Source: Branchiostoma belcheri | Taxonomy: Eukaryota; Chordata; Leptocardii; Amphioxiformes; Branchiostomatidae | DNA: 64,000 nucleotides | Direction: 5' to 3' | Assembly (NCBI RefSeq): GCF_001625305.1 | Contig: NW_017803825.1 | Span: 133,581 to 197,580 of the forward strand | Shown here: positions 1 through 12,600 of the stretch, piece after piece | How positions within the stretch are numbered: the stretch's first letter is position 1 | Layout: each line of letters begins with the position of its first letter | Position numbers and translations under genes: made by a program | Notes under the pieces: generated by a model | What the model saw: the letters and a program-made list of their open reading frames with translations, nothing else | What the model was told of the DNA's origin: nothing | Databases searched by the model: none

Positions 1-631
1 CTAAACGTATTTCATGTTACATGCTTTTGTCATTTTGGGTTTGACAGGCCGGTCAGACTATAAGTGAGTTCAAAAGTTAGCAGCTAAGGGGCCTAAATGT
101 TATCCTCTCCTTTCTTAAGCCAAACATTGCCAACAAGAATTGTCTCAAATTAAATCAGACCTTTATTCGTCATCCTCTCCGTGTACAAATAGGTCGATTT
201 CAAGAGGCCAATGCCTGCCCAAGAGATTTTCTTGACAGGGATAATTCTTGGACCTAGAAGCTTGTAACAGACAAGAGTTGATGTCTGATCAGGAACCACT
301 AGAGAACTTCAGAACCAGGAGAATCTCAGTGCTCCTACATAATCAGCTTTTTTTTTGAGGGTGGAGAAAATTGACAGATTGGTTACGGAAACTACCAATT
401 GTTTAACTTAGAGCCAAGTTGGCCTTACAAACGTCATCCCAGTGTATCTAAGAAAGGTTTATACTATCACCAAATCAACATGGATTCTGCTCATGGCAAA
501 ATGGGCCTAGAATCATTTACTAAGTGGGGAGGGGGGTGGCATACTTAGTTCAACTCAGGCCTAACTACCCTGGATATGCTCCAGTACGCTCTCTTTGTTG
601 CTTCCTTGCCAAAAAGACTGGTCTAACATGC
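1..631. other. No gene seen
   Basis: Ordinary AT-rich sequence with frequent stops in all frames. I recognise nothing here. Confidence 0.6.
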
Positions 632-955
632 CCGGTTCGGAAGAACCCCCCCACAAGGCTCAAAGGTCCACTTTTTATGTAAAGGTCCAAGATTTTTCTT
701 GAAAAGATGGACTGGAATCGTAGAAAAACTGCTACCTTTGTCATTGAATAAAAATTTATCTCTGATTTTTTCTTGGAAATCCTCTCAACAATGCACGAAA
801 TGCCATTTTAGAAGGTTCATTTTTCAAAATTTTCCGGGGGAGCATGCCCCCGGACCCCCCTAGGAACCTCCCACCTTTGGCGCTCGCCTCGCGCCTATGG
901 CGCTCGCTGGTCCCTCAAGCAGTGGGAAGAACCCCCCATTCAAAATCCTGGCTAC
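632..955. repeat. Family C repeat (GGACCCCCCTAGGA type)
   Basis: TCAAAGGTCCACTTTTT, a block with GAAATGCCATTTTAGAAGG, then CCCGGACCCCCCTAGGA and GGCGCTCGC. The same order occurs at 5862-6222. A second AAGAACCCCCC closes the unit. Confidence 0.7.
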
Positions 956-1726
956 GGGCATGTCCAATCTGTCTGGTGATGATGTGAAGTAATGAGCTAC
1001 ATCAACTGTCACTAGCTGGGCGCGGCCACTGCTGATTGGATGACCCCAAACCACTGCTCAAGTTTGACCAAACAGCGCACCTGTTCAAATTATCAACATT
1101 CAAGTATCCAACTGATGGATTGAATAATGTTGTCTTCTTAGACAGGAAGCAATGAGGAGAGCATACTTAAGCTACAAAGTTGGCATTCAGACTTAGCTGT
1201 ATAGTACATAATTGCCAAATTTGCTTCGAATGATAAATAGAACAGATTATTCAGACAGACCAACAATGTATAATGTTTTTATGATATTTAATAGTGAACT
1301 TGCAGTGGGATTGTGTGGCATAGCAGCAGGATGTTTAGCCAACAACCCAGAGCTCCTTGGATCGAATCCTGTCTTGTCACTGATCCCTCACTCCACCCAC
1401 GCAGGTGTCAAAATGGGTACCTGACTTCAGTTGGGGAGGTAACAGGCAGTGGAAGGAGAGGGATGGGCTCTGCCTTCCAATAACTTGTCCTTGTCACAGT
1501 GGATAAGAAGGTTATGGGCTATCTTTAGTAATGAACTGTTCCTCTGGGTCTTGAGAGTTAAATCAGAAAACAACTCTAGGAAATGAATGTACTGTACAGT
1601 TGTCAAAAGTTAACAGTTGTCACTCACTCATTACCTCTGTTTTGCAATGAATTAATTGCTCATGCACCAGAAATGCGCATATTTACCAAGTCTCGGAAAG
1701 TAAAGTATTTTGCATGAAAATTTCAA

Positions 1727-2115
1727 TTAGGCCACACCAATTTAATTTGTTGTTTCTCGGATTCACCCTGTCCATTTTTTTCTGATTTCCAAAAAAAATT
1801 TTTTTTTTGTTCTAAATCAACTGCAAAATGCTAAATGAAAGACATAGACATACTTTAGCCCCAAGGGTAACTGTTGAAGAAAGTCCTTTTCTTTCTAGTT
1901 CTTTAAGTTTTTCAATGTAACAATGCAATTTTGTTTCATTAAAAGTTCAAAATCTAATTGTTTTAATTATGAACCGACCTGGTATGTTCATGGCTCATAT
2001 TGTAACAGTTCTGGCTAAATAAAAATGATCATGGAGTGCCTTGACCCGTTGCATTTTTTATTCATTTTGCCCTGTCGCTTCATATTTTTTCTGAAAAAAT
2101 CCGAGAACCAACAAA
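1727..2115. mobile_element. Family A MITE, right end lost
   Basis: It begins TTAGGCCACACCAATTTAAT and ends at GAGAACCAACAAAT without the final inverted terminus. The interior (AACCGACCTGG near 1972 and the GAAAGTCC block) matches the copies at 26749 and 28433. Confidence 0.8.
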
Positions 2116-2730
2116 TCTGTGTGCTGATCAGGGATCATGTTTAAAGCGTGTGGAAAATTGGATCAGTGCATCCTCTGAGTCTGACTTTATAATTATAGAT
2201 TAACATTACTTTGCTGTAAATTACAAACATTTTGATGTCCCCATTTTTTGTCCCATCCTCAACGTGGGTTCCACTCAATCAATGAATGTCCCAGGTTTAT
2301 AACTTTAATCCATTCCAAGCACATATTGAAAAAGTCTTTTCTGAACATCAATTTTTACAAAAACTAAGAAATGCTTTATACTATAGAGCTTTATCAGGAT
2401 CATCCTCACAACAAAGAGATGCTTGTAAAAAAGATGCTGAATCTATTTCAATACATTTTATATATTATGAGGAGAACAAACAATGGATACAAACCATTGT
2501 TTGTTTGGGTGAAGGTAAAACATCCAGGTAATAAGATATGCAAAAATAAAGTTATTAAAGCCACTGGATATGATTTTGGAAATGGTCTGAATTGATCACA
2601 GACTGGCAATGTCCATAATTATATAAATGTGATATCACTCCTCCTATATCCTCATTGAGTTGATCAAGTTAGATACACTTTCTTCATAGCAAAAGTGAGA
2701 CAAAAGCATTTAAGCATTTTTTAATATATC

Positions 2731-3095
2731 AGGCCACACCGACCGTAATTTTATGGATGACATCCGCGCATGCATTGATTTTCGCCTGATCTCCCAAAAA
2801 AAAAAAGGACTGGCTAGTCCATAGTGGTTAGCCCGAAGGTGGTATCTCTGGAGGATGGCACCCAGGCTACCGAAAGTCCACTACTCAAGAACTCAGTACA
2901 TACGAACAGTGCCGATTCATAAATTCCGCAAAAATCCAGCATGTGCCGGCCTGTCGTATACGTCGCTATATTCACAATACCGGCTTAAGTTTGTATTCCT
3001 ATGGTTTAGTATCATTTTTATTTTTGGCCGGATTTTTCTTTTTTTCGCCTGCGCGTTTGGGGGCCTTCAGAGGATGTCATCCATAAAATTAAGTC
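2731..3095. mobile_element. Family B MITE, right terminus lost
   Basis: AGGCCACACCGACCGTAATT and TATGGATGACATCC on the left; GGATGTCATCCATAAAATTA on the right, inverted. The interior block (GGATGGCACCCAGGCTACC) is shared with 5188-5585. Confidence 0.8.
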
Positions 3096-3291
3096 GGAGT
3101 TTTGTCATGGTTGCATTGGAATTTTGGCTGTTGCAGAGAATGTCTTTTCCAACACAACATTTGGAAACTATAGACAGGATGTTAATCTTATAAGCGAATA
3201 CGACCTTATATGAGACGTTCTGCCAAAGTGCTATGCATAATACATGTACATACAGGTTTTGTGCAGGTGCAGTACGTTCTGCTGAGGTGCT
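3096..3291. mobile_element. Family D MITE, partial copy abutting a family B element
   Basis: This stretch holds the interior and right end of family D (CAGGTGCAGTACGTTCTGC near 3262-3285). The left end is replaced by the truncated family B copy at 2731-3095, so one element probably inserted into or recombined with the other. Confidence 0.65.
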
Positions 3292-3381
3292 TATTGTAAC
3301 ACTTTTACCATTAATGCTGAGGTCACGTGTTTGTATGGTCATGTGATGTTGGGGATGGGTCTGAAAAAGACTAGGTCAGTC

Positions 3382-3486
3382 CATCATTCATTCATTCATT
3401 CATTCATTCATTCATTCATTCATTCATTCATTCATTCATTCATCCATCCATTCATCCATTCATTCATTCATTCATTCATTCATTCA
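3382..3486. repeat. CATT microsatellite
   Basis: About 25 copies of CATT with a few CATC units. Confidence 0.97.
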
Positions 3487-3611
3487 CATATGACTTGATG
3501 TGTCTTGTTGCTAAATATACACTTATCTGGTACAGTGTAGTAGTACTTTTCACCTGTAACATAATAGATCACCATACTTCACAAATCTGTGGTCATACTT
3601 TTTTTCTTAAT

Positions 3612-3885
3612 TAAGGCCATACCAATTTAATTTGTTGGTTTTTGGATTTTTTCCAGGAAAAATATGAAGCGATGGTCGTCGGATGGTGGAAAAAAATAAA
3701 AACAGACCTAGGCATCCTATGGTAGGACCAAATGCTATGTACAATAGGAGCAGATGGTAATGCAAACACGAACTTCAACTATTAATCAAACCACTGCATT
3801 GATAGATGAAAAAACTGTAACAATTCAAGAAAGGGGACTGCTGGGGAGGAGTGATGGAGGAGTTGATTCAGAGGCTGAAAAGTTT
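3612..3885. mobile_element. Family A MITE, partial
   Basis: The left end TAAGGCCATACCAATTTAAT and the interior block AACCACTGCATTGATAGATG are shared with the copy ending at 40659. The right terminus is missing. Confidence 0.65.
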
Positions 3886-4315
3886 TTTATGCTAGGTGGT
3901 GTGGAGAAGACATATTGGGATCTGGGGCACGGGTATTGATAAATGACCTGAAATTTGGAATGGGGATACTTTGGATACATGTCCAATGAATGTCATTCAC
4001 ACTTTTGATGTACGCCACTTTAAAATTGTGTGAAATAGGGCTTTTTGGCTACTTTCAGACAAAAATGTACATTTTTGGCTCCTGTGCCTTAATACTAAAC
4101 CCGAATGACCTGAAATTCGGTATGGAGATACCTTGGACAAATGTCCAAAGAATGCCATTCATGCTGTTGACATACACCACTTTAAAATTGTGTAAATATT
4201 TTGTGCCCTAATATTAAGAGAGTCACATAGCTTGTTTTGGGGCAGTATTTCAAACATTTTAGAAATGGTGAAGAAAATGGCAGGCAATATCTGAAAGATT
4301 TACTCCAGAATATTT

Positions 4316-4600
4316 TTACCTTCACCAAGTTATGTTTTCAGAGGTGTTCGTGTATGTGTGTGTCTGTCTGTAAACACAATAACTTGATAAGGCTTAAATG
4401 GATTGACTTCATATTTGGTAGGTGGGTAGGTCTTGATGAGACCTCGAAATGATTAGATTTTTGGCCCCCTAGCAGCTTCTTATGGTACTGCAGCTGAACT
4501 TCCGGTTTTAGTATCTCATGATCTAGACATGCTAGGGTTACGAAAGTTGGATGATAGGTAGCTCTTGTGCTGGGGAAAAAGTGACGTGAATTTGGGCCCC
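4316..4600 (+). repeat. Family R repeat (ACCTTCACCAAGTTATG)
   Basis: The block TATGTTTTCAGAGGTGTTCG, then GGTGGGTAGGTCTTGATGAG, GGCCCCCTAGCAGCTTC and ACTTCCGGTTTTAGTATCTC. These recur in the same order near 22497 and 33222, and inverted at 11213-12022. Function unknown. Confidence 0.7.
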
Positions 4601-5187
4601 CTTGCCTCTTGCTCTAGAACTGCAGGAGTGTTGATAGTTCAATTAAGTATAGTAATACCTGGAATTTCATACTTGGGGTATTTGAAAGTTAAGTTATGGA
4701 GAACATCATTAAACATAACTTATTCAGATAAGGACCTCATTTGTATAATTTAGTAGGAAGTTCTAGAATGGCATTCTTCGTCAAGATAAGGTTCCGGATC
4801 GGAGTTTAAATCTGGCCAGAGTCTAATTAAGTGCGCAGTAAATCGCCGGAAACATGACTTTGTATTGTATGTTTTGGCCGCGATATCCTAGATATCGTAA
4901 CATCTGTGTACATATCTTTGTACATGTATTTTCTGAAAAGCCTGTTAGTTGTAGTCTTTATAGGTGGCATAATGTTGGTAGTCCAGCGAAGACTTCCTGG
5001 TAATATTAGTTTGTGCGGATGGTTATGTGGCCTTTTCGCCTGATCCCCGGGATGGTGCCTATGATATCACCTCATGCAGGTGACACCTGACTCTGTGAGC
5101 AGTGGATAGAACATAACAAATAACTTAAGGTCTCCTCTGCCTCTAGTCAGGATGGGTTGTAGCCTGGGTGCCATCCTCCGTAGTTAA

Positions 5188-5585
5188 TTAGGCCACACCG
5201 ACTTAATTTTATGGATGACATCCCCGTGCACATTGACTTTTGCCTGTTCTCAAAAAAAAAGATCACGTCCTCCGAGAATCTGGTCCTATATAGGCCTGGG
5301 TAGTCCATGGTAGTTAGCGACAGTACGGATGGCACCCAACTTCCGAAGCTCCACGACTCAATAACTCAGTACATACGTACGGTGCTGATTCATAAGTTCA
5401 CCAAAAAGCCAGCATGTGCTGGCTTGTCTTATAGGTCGCTACTGCCGCAAATTCACTATACCAGCTTTGCATTCCCGTGGTTTAGTAGCATTTTTATTTT
5501 TGGCCGGAATTTTTTTTTTATTCGCCCGCGCGCACTAGTTTGGGGGTCTTCAGAGGATGTCATCCATAAAACTAAGTCAGTGTAG
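5188..5585. mobile_element. Family B MITE
   Basis: TTAGGCCACACCGACTTAAT and TATGGATGACATCC on the left; GGATGTCATCCATAAAACTA on the right. It is about 398 bases long, and its interior is close to the copy at 2731. Confidence 0.82.
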
Positions 5586-5861
5586 CTAACGGCTCCACAC
5601 ATAGCCGGCATTAAGAAGGAGTCGGCTGTAACTACATTATATGGAGGATGGCACACAGGCTACATGGGCTCTTTTCGTCTAGAAAGATAGTCTCCGTGTA
5701 CAGCTTTCTCCACTCCTCATGACTGAGCCTTGCTCTCCACACTTCTACCTGCACAGTATCTCTAAACAGTACTGATACAGGCCCAGCAGACTCTACAGCA
5801 GAGCTTTTAATTTGGCCAGTCTTATACAGGCCTAATAATAGCAATATACATGCCTGCAGCA

Positions 5862-6222
5862 GGGGGGGGGGGAGTTCGGAAGGGTCAAGGCTCAAAGGTC
5901 CACTTTTTGGTCCTCTTTTTATCTAAAGGTCCAAGATTTTTCTTTAAATTTTTAGATGGACTAATTCGTGTCACCAGCGAGGCTGGAATCGTAAGAAAAC
6001 AGCTCACTTTGTCTTTGAAAAAGTTATCTGATTTTTTCTTTGAAATCCTCTAAAAAAAATGGAGGAAATGCCATTTCAGAAGGTTCCTTTTTCAAAATGC
6101 GCCCGGACCCCCCTAGGAATTCGAACCTCGCGCCTTCAGCGATCGCCTCATGCCTACGGCGCTCGCTCAGGTCCCTCGAGCAGTGGGAAGAACCCCCCCC
6201 CTTCAAAATCCTGACTATGGAC
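5862..6222. repeat. Family C repeat
   Basis: The same block order as 632-955, with CGGACCCCCCTAGGAATTCG near 6102 and AAGAACCCCCCC at 6189. The similarity is patchy but colinear. Confidence 0.7.
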
Positions 6223-6304
6223 ATGAATATACATTTTTTCAGCTTGTGTTTGTACACAAATTGGCAGAAGTTTAAACTTTCTGTCCAAAGCAAGTCAATG
6301 AAGA

Positions 6305-6480
6305 CTAAGCCACACAAATTAATCAATTGATTATCGTATTATCCTGCTTCATATATTTTCTAAAAGAATAAAAATTCAGGTTCTCAATCAAGTCCGAAAT
6401 GCTCATATCTTAGCCAGTTGAAGAAACTTCTGTCTCTTTCAATTCTAGTACAATGGTATGTTGACTTCATGGCTCACCAC
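6305..6480. mobile_element. Family A MITE, strongly decayed
   Basis: TAAGCCACACAAATTAATC followed by the block with GAAATGCTCATATCT and CAATGGTATGTTGACTTCAT, as in family A. Only the left half can be followed. Confidence 0.5.
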
Positions 6481-6774
6481 CTCCAGACAGCACATTACCC
6501 CTTTGCAAAGCCTTGACTCAATAATGTGGGTGCAATTTCCCTTGTTGTCAACAGGAGGCACTGCACCATGTTGGCCCAGTTGGCATAGTTTGTAAATTCC
6601 TAGAGCTGAAGAAGCATCCAGTATTTTTAACTTTATAGGTTAGGGGGACAACATTGATGATGAAACAAGTGCTTTTTGAAAAAGCTGGCTTTTCAGGCCA
6701 GTTTGTGTTTGTGAAAGGTTTTCTCAACTTATTAGAGTAAAGGTTGTGGAGGTTAAATGTTACCCTTGATATTC

Positions 6775-7172
6775 TAAGGCCATGTTGATTTGATTATATG
6801 GATGACATCCGCGCGCGCATGAATTTTCGGCCGTTTCCAAAAAAAAAAAGTTTCCAACCACACTGTAAATTGTACAAAACAGTTGCAAAATGAGCAAATA
6901 TATACCGAAAGTTGCAAAAAAAATATTTGAAAACGATTCCAACGTCGTAGAATGCCAAAATCAAACAAAAAAACTAAAATGCAAAGAAATGAATTTAAAG
7001 AGTAGATTATTCGCCATACCATAATCTGTGTCATTTGTTCGACCTTCAGAACAACGTACATTTCATGAAAGCAACTTTTTTTTTTGCAAAACTTTTTCTT
7101 TATTCGCACGCTCGCATCAGTTTTGGGGTTCCCAGAGGATGTCATCCATATAATCAAATCAACATGGCCTAA
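6775..7172. mobile_element. Family B MITE, TAA duplication
   Basis: TAAGGCCATGTTGATTTGAT on the left and ATCAAATCAACATGGCCTAA on the right, perfect inverted ends. TAA occurs on both flanks. The interior differs from the first two copies, so this is a separate subfamily. Confidence 0.88.
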
Positions 7173-7618
7173 TCAGAATATCCAAAACAATCTATGTTAT
7201 AAAGGAATGTTTGAAGTTGTCATGCTCAAGTGACTAATGATTGACTGAACTTTTTTTCTACAGCTACAGGCTTATTTAATTGTGGATAATGAGGCAAAAG
7301 ACACAACCAATACATAACATACAATTTTTTATTTGCAATGCCTTTGAAAAAATGTTGGAATACATGTTTTCATGATATGTTTTTCTTTTGAATATTACAA
7401 CAAAACTAGCTACATGTACAACATGAGCTTGTCACATGGCAACTATTTATGACAATATGACATTATTATTATCTTGAAAGTTCATCTGTGTTTATAGAAA
7501 TCATTATGAAGCAAGTTTAAACTGTAATTTCCAACACAACAAATTGGACTCACCCAAATTTTCAACTGTACAACTCCAGTCTTTGTCAAGGAATGAGCAA
7601 TCCACCGCTTCCGTGACG

Positions 7619-7756
7619 TCACACAGATAACACACGTGACTCCATGAGCAGTGGATCATAGGTTGCAGAAAGTCTGTGGCGCCCCCCGTCTCTGTTGAGG
7701 GATGGTTGTAATGCCCTGATGTAGATGGCCTCTTTAATCCCTCGTGCAAAGAAGTC
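7619..7756 (-). pseudogene. Penelope-like element fragment: C-terminus of GIY-YIG endonuclease
   Basis: The minus strand reads GIKEAIYIRALQPSLNRDGG and RHRLSATYDPLLMES before a stop at 7619. EAI-x-IR, P-x-LNRD-x-G and YD-x-LL are hallmarks, from memory, of the C-terminal end of the GIY-YIG domain in Penelope-like retroelements. The 3' flank continues to about 7504, and a second fragment of this flank occurs at 49301-49385. Only the last 45 residues or so survive, so it is not functional. Confidence 0.65.
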
Positions 7757-7759
7757 CGG

Positions 7760-7850
7760 TTCTGAGTCCAAGAATCTTACATTGTCCAGTGAGACTGAAT
7801 CCCCTGGTCCTTCAGTCTCACAGTAAGAATCTTGGACTCGTCAAAAGTTT
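7760..7850. repeat. Inverted repeat between the two Penelope fragments
   Basis: GAGTCCAAGAATCTTAC at about 7765 recurs inverted as GTAAGAATCTTGGACTC near 7825-7841. GTGAGACTGA and TCAGTCTCAC flank a short centre. The two fragments therefore lie head to head around a hairpin. Confidence 0.7.
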
Positions 7851-7921
7851 CCCGGACCATACCTGCTCACGGGACAAATTCAAATTACTGGACACTGAGC
7901 AGGACTATATCTTAACCTGAT

Positions 7922-8008
7922 ATAAAGGAGGCCATGTATATCAGGGCATTAAAACCACTAAGCAGAGACAGTGGACGATATAAACTGCCTTGGCCTGTTG
8001 CTTTGTGA
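7922..8008 (+). pseudogene. Second Penelope-like C-terminal fragment, opposite orientation
   Basis: The plus strand reads IKEAMYIRALKPLSRDSGRY and then KLPWPVAL before a TGA. This is a diverged copy of the same domain end as at 7619-7756. Its 3' flank runs to about 8160 with an AATAAA, then meets a CA microsatellite. The flank contains CTGATGA and GAAA spaced like a decayed hammerhead core (8089-8120). Confidence 0.6.
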
Positions 8009-8170
8009 CACTGTCCTTGGAGTCTGGTGTGGATATTCATGTCTGTAACTCTCATGGGTTTACGTCTGGTAGTGATACTTTCTTATCCTGATGAAGGCAA
8101 CAGTGGTGGTTGAAAATTTGATCCTTTTGTACCTTTGTGTTGGAATAAAGTTCAGCATTGTACTATGAAC

Positions 8171-8205
8171 ACACAGTCACACACACACACACACACACAC
8201 ACACA
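8171..8205. repeat. CA microsatellite
   Basis: A CA run directly after the Penelope-type 3' flank. Confidence 0.95.
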
Positions 8206-8400
8206 GATTTAGGACAGTCTCAGAGCAAAGTAAAAAAAAAAAGTTGTGAAAATTTTGGGCTCCTTACAATGCAATAAAAAGTCATATTTTAGACAAAAGT
8301 TGTGTATTTCACATTTTTTGTTGGGTAGGGGGAAATTTAACAAAAATTAAGTTTGAATCCAGATCAAATATTCCCAAGTGACTGACTCTTACACTTTTAT

Positions 8401-9640
8401 TCATATGTCATACCCAGACTGCGATAACATTTGATACAGGTGTTCTAGCCTGTTTTGATAACTAGCTTTATGTCCTACCTGGGCCGCGATTACGTTCGAT
8501 ACGGGTGTTCCGGCCCGTGTGATAACTAGCGGTACGGCCCGGGGGTTCTTAACGCGTACAGCCCGGCCCTTCCAAATGTTCCATAGAACGATTCGAACGC
8601 GTTTCGCCCTAACCGCGTGCAACGCTTTCGAAAATTCGAATGCAAAATTCGGACGTTGGAATTGATGTTGTTGCACTTTTTGGGTTTAGGGACACCAACT
8701 TTCTGCTCATTTTGCAATGAAAGGCGTGTTTTCTTGGGTGGGTATGACATAAATAAAATACAACACGGTGTATTCCGCATCACCCTCGGTCCCAGCCCTC
8801 CCGCGGATCGGATCTCCCTCCGGCCTTCGGGCGATCCGACGCGCGGTCGGGCTGGTACCTCGGGCGATACGGAATACACCGTGTTGTATTCTATATGTAT
8901 AGCCCAACGTTCCAAATGTTCCAGAGAATAATTTGAATGCGTTTCATCTGAGCCGTGTGCACCGCTTTAAAAAATTCAAATACTGCCATTCGGCCATTTC
9001 ATTTTGTTTAGGGACACAAATTTTGGCGCATTTTACATTGAAAGGCGTTTTTCTCAGGTGGGTACGACATATATAAAATATACCACGGTGTATTCCTCAT
9101 CACCCTCGGTCCCAGCCCTCCGCAGGTCGGATCTCCCTCCAGCCTTCGAATTCTGGCAATCCGACCCACGGTGTGGCTGGCGGCTGGCACCTCAGGGTGA
9201 TACAGAATACACTGTGTTGTGGTCTATATTTATGTCATACCTGGGCCGCGATTACGTCCGATACAGATGTTCCGGACAGGGCCGTATTTTAAGGTACGGC
9301 CCGGGCTTCTTTACATGTATGGCCCGGGCTTCCATAGGTTCAATAGAACGATTCGAATGCGTTTAGCCCTTTCAAAAATTCGAATATAATCGACGTTGGA
9401 TTTGGTGTTGCTTTTTTGGGTTTAGGGACATCAAATTTTTGCTCATTTCGCATTGACAGGCATTTTCTTTGGTGGGTATGACATAAATAAAATAACATGG
9501 TGTATTCTGCATCACCCTCGGTCCCAGCCCTCCCACGGATCAGATCTCCCAACGGCCTTTGGGGATCCAACGCGCAGTCGGGCCGATACCTTGGGCGATA
9601 CGGAATAGTGACTTATACACCGTGTTGTATTCTATATGTA
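8401..9640 (+). repeat. Family H CpG-rich hairpin elements, three near-tandem units
   Basis: Units contain TGGGCCGCGATTACG, TTCGAATGCAAAATTCGG-type blocks and a long hairpin whose arms are ACACGGTGTATTCCG and CGGAATACACCGTGT. Hairpins lie at about 8760-8890, 9087-9225 and 9497-9630. A CpG-poor variant of the first block precedes the fresh one at 8405-8465. No gene frame is seen. Confidence 0.85.
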
Positions 9641-12600
9641 CAAGACACTCTCACTTAAAAAAACAAACCATAGAAGAGTAACACTTGCATAACTGTGTCT
9701 TTATTTATACCTAACACATGAAACCATTAATATCATACATCCACATCTCAATCAAGTGACTACACAACATTTGGGGGTATATCCCAATCTTTGTTTAACC
9801 CTGAATACTTTTGCTAACATGTTGCTTGGTAACAATAACATACCAAAGTTCTTTGGCTCTCGTGCTATTACCTTTTGCTACAATATATACCAGTCTATTG
9901 TGTGATTCTACTGAGATAAATTCTAATAGCACTTATTTTGTAGTTGATATGGCAAGAAATGGTAATGCCTAAATTTGGACAACAGAGGACAAATTCACAG
10001 TTCTTCATTATATATATTTACTTATTAATTACTTATATCTAATATTTTTTCTGATAACTATCAGTTCATTTCTGAACTTCCATACTTCCAGAATTTTGGA
10101 TTGCCATTAAGAATCAATCTCATTAAACCTGTCACTTTGTTGCAAAAGAAAATGACCAAAATGAATTTAAAACACAAAAGCATGTACCTGTTTGCATTGG
10201 CACCATAAAGGTTGGTTACTGCTTTTCGGCGGATAAAAATGCCATTATATGAATCTGAATTTAGGTCACACAAAATCGGTTCTTTTGACTTTAAGTACCA
10301 GGTAAATGCATGTTTTTTTTTAAGTAAGAATCCCATGAATTGTCCACTGTACAAGCCAACTTTAGGCACTCCTTAATATGAAGGCTATAAGACAGCAGCC
10401 ATTTAAACACGGCAGCGACCTAGTCATCTTTTCAGCAAAAAATATTGAAACGCTGTCAGCAGTTTACCATATAGGCTACCTGAATACATTGTCCCATTCT
10501 TGTAACACACTACAGATAAAAAGCAACAGTCAAAAGATATACATGTAACTTGAATCATGAATTTTTGAAAGTTAATCTGTGCAAAATTGAATACAAAATA
10601 TCTCTGAACTACATACTAAAGGTATCTTCAAATGCCAGGGTAACGTTTTTGGGACTCAGCTAGACGTCTAGGATTAAAATTGTACACTGTGATCCATATT
10701 CTCAATATAATTATAAAGCTCTTTTATCAGTCTGTAAGTTTATACAAGGTGCATAAAAAAAGCTTTGCATAACAAGCAAACAGATGCAGTTTTCTCCAAT
10801 ATGTACAGTTTAGAACAATTCCACATGGCTGTGCAATGATCATGATATGCAAATAAGGTGTACAGTTTGGAAGACACTGGTGACTACATACTAGTTACAC
10901 ACACACAAGACAAATACTATCAAGAATAATTACACCAGGAATGTTTGGAAAAAAGCGTCATATCAAAAAGGTGAGATTTTCTGGGGCTTATAAAGCGTAA
11001 CAAACTCATATACAGCAGAGTTTCCAAAAACCACAGCTCCATTTTTTTTCTTCTCTTCATGCCTGAGCTACATGTACATGACACATCGGTACTAGCAACT
11101 ACACAATCTTGTCCATTTTGAGCACAGAGGAGGGCCTGATCATACAAAAAGAACCACTTTTCAATGATGCTCTATGCTAAGAACAACATCAAACAAGAGT
11201 TCTGAGATCTCATACCTCCATGAAATATGGGCTTGCTTTGTCCTCATTAATTATGCAAATAACCTCTACATTAACATAATATATGCATAGCGATGCAAAC
11301 CTTTAAGTAACTTACACGTGTTACGAGGTATAAAATCCCCATCATTCACCAATAAAGGTATTCACATAAATTTTCACATTAATTATGCAAATTAGGTCAT
11401 CATTTGCATAATTGGTATCTGTTCATGTTCCGCCTGCCACAGATTGAATAGATTACATGTATAGCAGTACAATTATATGAAACACTGTAATTATAGAATT
11501 TCCTCATTAATTATGCAAATTAAGTCCTCATTTGCATAATTTGCATTTAATCATGTACATCTCTCTCTCAGCTACCTACACACCAAAAATGATGAAAATA
11601 TGTTGTTCCAATCTGGACTTATTGGCTTTGAAAGTTTTTACCAGAAACTAACCTGCAGTTCCAGAACAAGCTGCTAGGGGGATCAAACTTACGCCACTTA
11701 TTCCTGACAGGATTAGCTATTTGTCACCAAAAAGTCAAGACCATAGCTTGTTCAGGACAAAAGATACAAAAACCGGAAGTTCTGCTGCAGTACCAAGGTC
11801 ATCCACCAGGAGGCCCATACTTGACCTTGACCTTTGTCTTTCCAAGACTTACCATCATACCAAATATCATCGCAATCCATAAAGGCGTTCTGAAGTTATG
11901 CTGACTACAAAGTTGCGGAAACACAGACAGACAGACACACAGACACACAGACAGACAGACAGACAGACAGACATACAGACAGACACGCCTAAAACAATAC
12001 CTCCATTTTTCATGGAGGTAAAAACAAACTATTATTTGTCATCTGCCTATATAGCTTTGTAACAACTTACAGGACATTTGTCAACTCATTTATTTATTCA
12101 TTATAGAATTTGTGTTTCACAAGCCAAGGTATGGCTGAAGTATAATAATTGTTATTTTTTCCCCTTATAATTATTAGCTTGCCATGTATAAGGCATTTCT
12201 TATAGCTTTGAATACAAAAGCAGCTGTTTTCCCATGCAAAATGCAATACAAGTGTCACATAAGCTGGTGTGTTACGCCAAAGGGTGAATATACCGGCTAT
12301 ACACTGATACATTGTATGTTAATATAATACAATTTTAGCATATTGCATAATGAACACAATCTTAGTTGAGATGATCCCATGGAATAGTAACTCAAGAACT
12401 GTAGCTTTTATATAACTAGAAAATACAGTCTATTTTGTAGAAATTAGTCAAATTGTCATAAATGATAATGATCATGATGGCCATGTCCTTATGTACATTT
12501 GTGTGCCATAATTTGAACCATACCCAACAGGCCAAAATGTGTTTCCATGGATAAGTAACAAATGCAGGGTAACAAAGAAATTAACCTTTGTTTGGAACAA

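Noticed and set aside
3382-3486. CATT array as a CRISPR or regulatory array
   Set aside because: It is a simple tetranucleotide microsatellite without spacers.
8526-9366. Frames of 90-129 codons
   Set aside because: They fall within the family H hairpin repeats and are not conserved between the repeat units.
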